Assembly: GCA_030700125.1 (NCBI GenBank)
Contig: JAUYKE010000012.1
Span: 1 to 33,448, forward strand
Length of the DNA: 33,448 bases
Direction: 5' to 3'
Origin: Candidatus Colwelliibacteriota bacterium
GTDB lineage: Bacteria; Patescibacteriota; Minisyncoccia; UBA6257; Colwellbacteraceae
Translations under genes and position numbers: made by a program
The notes under the pieces: generated by a model
The model's database searches: none
What the model was told of the DNA's origin: nothing
The model's input: the letters and a program-made list of their open reading frames with translations, nothing else
Shown: piece after piece, positions 28,122 to 33,448 of the stretch
Layout of the letters: each line of letters opens with the position of its first letter
Numbering within the stretch: the stretch's first letter is position 1

Positions 28122-28869
28122 GTTTGCTGTACTGCACAAAACTGATACTGGCGATTACTTAAGAATCGATAGTCTAGATCTGACACTTCGTATCTGCAAG
28201 GGTGGATATATACCCAGAAGCGGCCTGTATCTAGCAGCTCACCTTAGCCAAAGAGGTGTACAGGGCGAAGTGCTGGATGTTGGCACCGGCGATACTGGTT
28301 TGCTGGCTTACTGCATGGCAAAGCTAAACGCTCGGCGAGTGATGGCATGCGATATCAATCCAGGCACAATTGAATGTGCCCGAACAGCTGGAGATAACCA
28401 AGCAATCGACTGGTTGATAAGCGATGTGTTCGCCAACATTCCAAAGAATTACCGCTTCGACCTAATTGTAAGTAATCCTCCGCAACTCCCAATGCCAATC
28501 CAGGGAGCATTGCATGATTACGGTGGACCAGGCGGTCGAGCGACAATTCTAAGGCTTATTAGCGGAGCCCGTAGGTTTCTTAAAGATAGCGGGTCGCTAG
28601 TGATGCTGTGCTTTGACTTCCTCGGTGTAGATGAACGATGGAGTGCAACGCCAAGTCTAGAAGAAATTGCCGTTGATCATGGCTTCACCTTGAAAGTAGT
28701 TGCCCAACATGAAAAATCAGTGAAGCCAGGTGGACAAACGGAGAAACACCTTCCTTGGATAAAAGCAGTATATCCACTCTATCAGTTCAAGGAAGACAAA
28801 GAGAATAATCCTGTTCACCTAATACAGATTGTCGAACTCAAGTGGCAGAAAAAGCAAGGGGCTTTCTAA
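28114..28869 (+). CDS. Class I SAM-dependent methyltransferase (HemK/PrmC-like NPPQ motif)
   Basis: VLDVGTGDTGLLAYCMAKLNARRVMACDINPGTIECAR, FDLIVSNPPQLPMP; ATG 28114 overlaps the kinase stop (ATGTCTGA). Confidence 0.85.
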   Translation: MSEFAVLHKTDTGDYLRIDSLDLTLRICKGGYIPRSGLYLAAHLSQRGVQGEVLDVGTGDTGLLAYCMAKLNARRVMACDINPGTIECARTAGDNQAIDWLISDVFANIPKNYRFDLIVSNPPQLPMPIQGALHDYGGPGGRATILRLISGARRFLKDSGSLVMLCFDFLGVDERWSATPSLEEIAVDHGFTLKVVAQHEKSVKPGGQTEKHLPWIKAVYPLYQFKEDKENNPVHLIQIVELKWQKKQGAF

Positions 28870-28884
28870 ATCAGAAAGCCCCTT
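28856..28884. terminator. Bidirectional hairpin terminator between the methyltransferase and NUDIX genes
   Basis: AAGGGGCTTTCT-AAATC-AGAAAGCCCCTT, 12-bp perfect stem. Confidence 0.75.
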
Positions 28885-28902
28885 ACGCTTACTTACTATC
28901 TT

Positions 28903-29382
28903 TTAGACTTGGTGTGGTTGGTTATATATCTCAAGTGGATATTTTTTACCATCTTTAAGACATCCCTGGATTACTTGATATGTTATTTCGGATAGATAAT
29001 CACTCTTTTCCAATTTTAAAACTTCTTCTTTTCTAAACCAGTGGGCTTCGCTTATATTCTCATTTCTAAGCTCCTGATGATCTTTATCTGGAACTATTGC
29101 TTTACTATTCTTCGCTACCGCAAGAAAATTAAATTGTATGCGAAACCTCCGATCTCCATCATAAAGATAGACGCCGAGCGCGTGAGTCAGCTCCACATCG
29201 ATGGAAGCCTCTTCTTGACACTCCCTTATTGCTGTTTCAAAAATTGTTTCTCCATTATCTTCATGGGTCCCTTTAATAATATTCCATTTCGCCTGCCCGA
29301 TGTTCGGCGGTTTTTCTTTGATAAGTAATACCTCACTTCTCTCGTTCACCACCAAAACACCGACTTTAATTTGTGCCTTCAT
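28903..29382 (-). CDS. NUDIX hydrolase
   Basis: 159 aa; NUDIX-box-like GTHEDNGETIFETAIRECQEEASI. Confidence 0.88.
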   Translation of the reverse strand: MKAQIKVGVLVVNERSEVLLIKEKPPNIGQAKWNIIKGTHEDNGETIFETAIRECQEEASIDVELTHALGVYLYDGDRRFRIQFNFLAVAKNSKAIVPDKDHQELRNENISEAHWFRKEEVLKLEKSDYLSEITYQVIQGCLKDGKKYPLEIYNQPHQV

Positions 29383-29401
29383 AAAATTATTTTACTCTAA
29401 T

Positions 29402-29953
29402 TTAGCGGCTGGGAATAAGGCGGCGGCCGAGTAGATTGGCAACAAGTCCAGCTAAAAGAAGAATTGAAAGGTAAGCCCCCGTAATCTCTCCGTAGCTCCA
29501 CGGCACTTTGTGAAGCGCGCCTAAAGTAAGCGCGGAAAGCCAAGAAACAAGAGAGATAGCTCCGCTTGTAAAAAGAAACGGTCGTTTTCGCATAAACTCG
29601 TCTGACGAAGGTAGATGCCCGCTAACATGCCTGCGAAGCCGCGGAATTGAGCTCTTATGGAGAAAGAGGCCATTCAGCAAAATAATGCCCACAATCGTCA
29701 TCTTGGCCAAAAACTTTGGAGAATTGAGGTATTTATCCGGATCAAGCGAAAATAACAAGTAGCCGGAGATGATCAAAATTACTAACCCTATCCAAACCAT
29801 AACACTACCGATTTGCAAAAAACGCATCTCGGTCTTGGAGATTTTCATATCCTTCAAGGCGCCAAAAAACATGGAATCGCTGGCCAATGCTCCTCCAAGT
29901 CCAACGGCCACCCCTAAGAGATGAAAAATGACGAATAAATCCTCTAGCTCCAC
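29402..29953 (-). CDS. Integral membrane protein of unknown function
   Basis: 183 aa (GTG start) with four or more TM segments; FHLLGVAVGLGGALASDSMFFGALKDMKIS. Confidence 0.65.
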   Translation of the reverse strand: MELEDLFVIFHLLGVAVGLGGALASDSMFFGALKDMKISKTEMRFLQIGSVMVWIGLVILIISGYLLFSLDPDKYLNSPKFLAKMTIVGIILLNGLFLHKSSIPRLRRHVSGHLPSSDEFMRKRPFLFTSGAISLVSWLSALTLGALHKVPWSYGEITGAYLSILLLAGLVANLLGRRLIPSR

Positions 29954-29969
29954 AGTTGCTATTGCCTAC

Positions 29970-31001
29970 CTAAAGCCGGGGCAGATTAAATTCATTATTG
30001 TCGCTGGGTTTGCAATTACCGCCGGAATCAAGGCAACCCGGGTCAGCCCCATCAATTTTGCCGTCGCCATCATTATCTTTACCGTCAGTGCATTGGGTGT
30101 CACCTCCACCGCTTCCACTGCCTCCACCTCCCCCACCTCCAGATGTTGGAGGTGATGAAGGCTGGGTGCCATCTCCAGACGGTGGAGGTGATGGTGAAGA
30201 TGATTTCACAACCTGAATAGTTACATCTCTTATTACATTCTTCTTTTTCGGATTATCACTGCCACAAATCATTCCAAAACTATACTTCCCTGGTTTACCA
30301 AGACTAGTAGAGAAAGAGCCGCTTAGAGGCCAGGGATCCCGGGGACCATGGAGATTCTTGAAAGAAGAATGGCCGGTTCCTCTGCACCAGGTCGCTCCGT
30401 TACCAGCCTTCCATTTTATCGTGAATTTTTGCCTTGGCTTCACTGTTTTCGGACTGCCACTAAAGCTCAAGGTGATGGGGGCTTCTGTCCCCACTTCACT
30501 GCCAACTCCACCGCCAACTCCACCACCACCTCCTCCTCCACCCGCCCCAGGCGGAGGCAGAATTGGAGCTGGTCCACCGGACGATGGAGGCGATCCAGGT
30601 GATGAGTCCGGTTCCACCTCAACAGTCACCATGTCCGAATTACTTCCGCCCGCATTTGAACACAGTATTCTGTAATTCCTGCGTCCAACCGTCTGATAGC
30701 CGGTCGGCTGATCCTCTGGAAGGGAAACGTTCCCGGCCGTGTTCCGCGCACGATTATCCCACGCGCCCTGACTTAAGCATGCAGTTCCCACTGCTTGTGA
30801 GAGGTTCGTCACTTCCCAACGAACATTTACGCGGTCTCCTCTATGCTTGATTGTGCTCCTCTGGCAATCCTGGAGCGTTCCGATGCAAACGCGCACATTC
30901 GGCGCAGGAGGTGTCTGAGCAGATGTGACCACAAAGACACCCGAGATGGCCAAACTGGCAGCGAAAACAACAAGGAAAATTATCAACTTATAATTACTCA
31001 T
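29970..31001 (-). CDS. Secreted Gly/Pro-rich protein with Ig-like regions and Asp-rich DNDGDGK tail
   Basis: ATG 31001 gives signal peptide MSNYKLIIFLVVFAASLAISGVFVVTSAQ; C-term CTDGKDNDGDGKIDGADPGC; listed start 31046 less likely. Confidence 0.75.
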   Translation of the reverse strand: MSNYKLIIFLVVFAASLAISGVFVVTSAQTPPAPNVRVCIGTLQDCQRSTIKHRGDRVNVRWEVTNLSQAVGTACLSQGAWDNRARNTAGNVSLPEDQPTGYQTVGRRNYRILCSNAGGSNSDMVTVEVEPDSSPGSPPSSGGPAPILPPPGAGGGGGGGGVGGGVGSEVGTEAPITLSFSGSPKTVKPRQKFTIKWKAGNGATWCRGTGHSSFKNLHGPRDPWPLSGSFSTSLGKPGKYSFGMICGSDNPKKKNVIRDVTIQVVKSSSPSPPPSGDGTQPSSPPTSGGGGGGGSGSGGGDTQCTDGKDNDGDGKIDGADPGCLDSGGNCKPSDNNEFNLPRL

Positions 31002-31401
31002 CCGTGTCACGGAAGCGTTTAATTGTCTCGGCGATGAGACGCTCACCGTCGCTTACGACCTCTACCTCAACAGAGTCGCCTTCGGCAATATCTCCTTCGA
31101 TGAAGGGTCTAGACGCAAATTTCCCGGCTTGAATTATCGTCTTCTCAGTTATCCTAATAATTATTGAGTCCTCCTCGGCGCCGCGTTCAATGTAAAAAGC
31201 AAGTGTGTCATCCTCGGACTGACCCATTCCTCCAACAATGCCGTCCACCGTGACTCGTTCCCCTACCGGTGGAATTTGAAACTCGCCTGCGGACTGCGGC
31301 ACGGCTGGAGAACCGCTGTCCTGCACCAAGAACACAACAGCGAAAATCACCGTAGCCGCAACCACAAGAACCGCAAGAACGATCCACTTCCGACCCATCA
31401 T
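30994..31401 (-). CDS. Membrane-anchored small extracytoplasmic protein (possibly DUF5666/OB-like)
   Basis: 135 aa; N-terminal TM, beta-rich C-terminal part; its stop overlaps the ATG of the next gene (GATGAGTAA). Confidence 0.6.
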   Translation of the reverse strand: MMGRKWIVLAVLVVAATVIFAVVFLVQDSGSPAVPQSAGEFQIPPVGERVTVDGIVGGMGQSEDDTLAFYIERGAEEDSIIIRITEKTIIQAGKFASRPFIEGDIAEGDSVEVEVVSDGERLIAETIKRFRDTDE

Positions 31402-31455
31402 ATATACCCAATTGTACCAAATCCATCTTCTCCCTTCTAGTTAATAAAATTAAAA

Positions 31456-31472
31456 GGCCCGTAACGTGGGCC
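31456..31472 (-). terminator. Intrinsic terminator
   Basis: Minus strand GGCCC-ACGTTAC-GGGCC followed by TTTTAATTTTATT. Confidence 0.65.
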
Positions 31473-31513
31473 AGTTAAGGCAGTTTAAGACATGCCTGGG
31501 TCAGGTGGAGGTG

Positions 31514-31540
31514 CCCCCGGCAGCACGGAGCTGCCGGGGG
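31514..31540 (-). terminator. Strong GC hairpin after the lipoprotein gene
   Basis: CCCCCGGCAGC-ACGGA-GCTGCCGGGGG, 11-bp stem, no adjacent U tract. Confidence 0.5.
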
Positions 31541-31546
31541 TGTTCA

Positions 31547-32512
31547 TCACGAGTAGAACCCCCTCGCACGGTAGGCCTCGAAGTCTTTGTAGAACTTCGA
31601 GTTAATCGCACGGCCGAAGGTCCTCTTCACTGCCTGCTGAAACTCCATGCCCTCACCAAGGCGGCGGTAGAGCAAGAGCAGCTTCTGCGGCGTGGCCCCA
31701 AGATAGTCCACCGCCCAATAGGCTACTCCGTAGGAATCCGCCTTGCCCGGAGAGGCGCCCAAGAGCTGTTCCAGCGTGATCATCCGGTTGAGTGGTGTCG
31801 AGACGAGCGAGGCCCAATAACGCGTTGTGTTCTCGGCGTATGCCTTGCTGGCAGCGCCGAAATGCACTGCGGCGTTCCACGCCATCCACTCCGCGCTTCC
31901 TTCCCACAGCCATTCAGGCAGGTCATAGGCACCGGCAGAATAGCCGCGGTCCGCGAAGTTCCACTGGACCACATGGAACCACTCGTGGGCGATCGTCCGC
32001 CAGTTCAAGATAGCGTCGCTATCCTGCCACCCGGCGAGTGAGAGGCAAGCTTCCAGACCGTCAGAATTGCTGACGGCGAGGAAAGCGAACGGGCAACGGT
32101 TCCAGTATCCACGGACTTCCACTTTCGCGGATGGACCAGCCGGCCGCGGGATGACGAAATACGGCTGGAGTTTCTTCACGACGTTCCGGACAAACTGACG
32201 ATCATCCTCCGGAACGCCTTTGTCGAACCGGAAGACCGCCCAAGCGATGGGCTTCCGCACCATCTCCGGCTTGGCCGACTTCATCGGCTCTTGAGCCTGT
32301 CCCGAGTCTTCGGGCACGGCGCTCTTGACTTCCTCGCTCGTCGCTTCGGCCGTCACGAGTGTCGGTTCCGCCGCCGACTCTTCGGGGACAGCAACCGGTA
32401 TGGGCGTATCAGCAACCGGCGCCTGTTCGGCCGCACTGCAGCCAAAAGCCGCAAGTGCTACAACGGCAATAACTGCCGCCGAACAGATACGTTTCGGATT
32501 CACCTCTTTCAC
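31547..32512 (-). CDS. Putative lipoprotein metallopeptidase (gluzincin-like, HExxH…E)
   Basis: Lipobox-like LAAFGC; TIAHEWFHVVQW followed by LPEWLWEGSAEWMAW; GTG at 32503 has better SD spacing than GTG 32512. Confidence 0.75.
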   Translation of the reverse strand: MKEVNPKRICSAAVIAVVALAAFGCSAAEQAPVADTPIPVAVPEESAAEPTLVTAEATSEEVKSAVPEDSGQAQEPMKSAKPEMVRKPIAWAVFRFDKGVPEDDRQFVRNVVKKLQPYFVIPRPAGPSAKVEVRGYWNRCPFAFLAVSNSDGLEACLSLAGWQDSDAILNWRTIAHEWFHVVQWNFADRGYSAGAYDLPEWLWEGSAEWMAWNAAVHFGAASKAYAENTTRYWASLVSTPLNRMITLEQLLGASPGKADSYGVAYWAVDYLGATPQKLLLLYRRLGEGMEFQQAVKRTFGRAINSKFYKDFEAYRARGFYS

Positions 32513-32558
32513 CCCCTTCTTCAGTTGGAAAAGGACAGGATTCTCGAAAACTAACTAA

Positions 32559-32587
32559 CACATATCATACTTACCTCAAATTGTCAA
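32559..32587 (-). promoter_or_regulatory. Sigma70-type promoter for the lipoprotein gene
   Basis: TTGACA – 17 bp – TATGTG on the minus strand. Confidence 0.5.
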
Positions 32588-32638
32588 GGAAACGGACGGA
32601 TGAATAAGTTCCCCAGCTCCAGAGCTGTTATTGCTTAC

Positions 32639-33448
32639 CTAAAGCCGAGCCCCCAAGAAGTTCGGGGTGTTAAGGTTAAGCCAATTGAGTTTGAAGAAGT
32701 CAGGAACTATTTCTTTAATTTTAAAGAAACGTAATTCGCTGTTATCGCTGGGCGAGGTACAGCCAGAGTCCTTGGGGTAGTCAATTTTACCATCGCCATC
32801 GTTGTCTATCCCGTCAGAGCATTGAGCGACGGGAGGGGGCGGTGGTGGTGGAGGAGGCGGTGGTGGCGGTGGAGGCGGTGGTGGTCCCTCCACGTTCACT
32901 GTCACGCTGTCGGACGCCGAACCACCCAGACCGCGACAAGTAAGGCTATAGATTCGATCCGCAGTTAACGGTTCGGTTGGTTCAGAACCCGATGTCCACC
33001 TGGGTCCACTCCAGCCGCCGGAAGCAGTGCATGAAGTTGCGTTACTTGAGGTCCAAGAGAGGGCTGCGGAAGATCCTGAATCGATGGTGATAGGACCGTC
33101 GGAGCCGTTTGCTTTGATGTCAACCGTGGGCGGAAGTAGTGCTCCCACTCTTACCGTGACGCTATCCGAAACGTTGCCACCGGGACCGAAACAAGTAATT
33201 GTGTATCCTCGCGAGGAAGTAAGCGGTCCGGTTGGTTGGGAACCTGCGATCGGTTTGAATCCGCTCCAGCCGCCGGAGGCCATGCATGAGGTTGCATTGC
33301 TTGAAGTCCAAGAGAGAGTTGCGGAAGATCCTGAATCGATGGTGATGGGACCGTCGGAGCCGTTTGCTTTGATGTCAACGGAGGGAGGCAAAGAAGGTCG
33401 TATGCCGGTGACATTAACGGTACAAGCAGTATTGCCGTTTATCACTCC
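32639..33448 (-). CDS. Secreted protein with tandem Ig-like repeats, polyproline linker and DNDGDGK motif; 5' end beyond window
   Basis: Two ~85-aa repeats (PPxVDIKANGSDGPITIDSGSSAxLSWTSSNATSC…) and the end of a third, a long Pro run, CSDGIDNDGDGKIDYPKDSGC. Confidence 0.8.
   Translation of the reverse strand, partial: GVINGNTACTVNVTGIRPSLPPSVDIKANGSDGPITIDSGSSATLSWTSSNATSCMASGGWSGFKPIAGSQPTGPLTSSRGYTITCFGPGGNVSDSVTVRVGALLPPTVDIKANGSDGPITIDSGSSAALSWTSSNATSCTASGGWSGPRWTSGSEPTEPLTADRIYSLTCRGLGGSASDSVTVNVEGPPPPPPPPPPPPPPPPPPVAQCSDGIDNDGDGKIDYPKDSGCTSPSDNSELRFFKIKEIVPDFFKLNWLNLNTPNFLGARL

Noticed and set aside
29928-30850. Plus-strand Pro-rich ORFs opposite the Gly/Pro-rich secreted gene
   Set aside because: Antisense of GGN/CCN repeats; no start signals or recognisable domains
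31466-32558. Plus-strand ORFs (191, 87, 77 aa) opposite the lipoprotein peptidase
   Set aside because: GC-rich shadow ORFs; the minus-strand frame has lipobox and HExxH…E motifs
33047-33382. Repeated ~50-bp blocks as a CRISPR array
   Set aside because: 255-bp period and in-frame translation as Ig-like domains; only two to three units

Overview
This is a 33.4-kb chromosomal window. Gene content and style (SecA, LepA, RF2, FtsEX, DUF4012, a PGB/Ig/LamG surface protein, CxDGxDNDGDGK-tailed secreted proteins, many start codons without Shine-Dalgarno sites) suggest a Patescibacteria/CPR-like organism; that assignment is inference. About 25 housekeeping or conserved genes and two tRNAs (Thr-CGT, Gly-CCC) are readable. 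The right ~6 kb is accessory and rich in secreted proteins. Features the ORF track does not show: (1) a secreted PGB/Ig/LamG gene whose signal peptide is out of frame with the mature protein exactly at an (AG)6 tract, so one extra AG unit would restore it (possible phase-variable locus or sequence error); (2) prfB with the classical CUU-UGA-C programmed +1 frameshift, extending it to 9985; (3) a 150-bp GC-rich, strongly folded element filling the lepA/DUF4012 intergenic gap, with an 18-bp terminal stem and a UUCG-capped arm; (4) a translationally coupled kinase-fold + methyltransferase operon with a strong SD and a hairpin leader; (5) a lipoprotein gluzincin-like protease cassette between two ~48-bp degenerate direct repeats; (6) dispersed palindromes (TGTCGGACA core) and a dispersed 26-bp TAGAAT-type repeat; (7) an unlisted 37-aa Lys/Arg/Ala histone-H1-like ORF flanked by 18-bp direct repeats; (8) a perfect 40-bp palindrome overlapping a stop codon. 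No rRNA, CRISPR array, transposase or integrase was seen.
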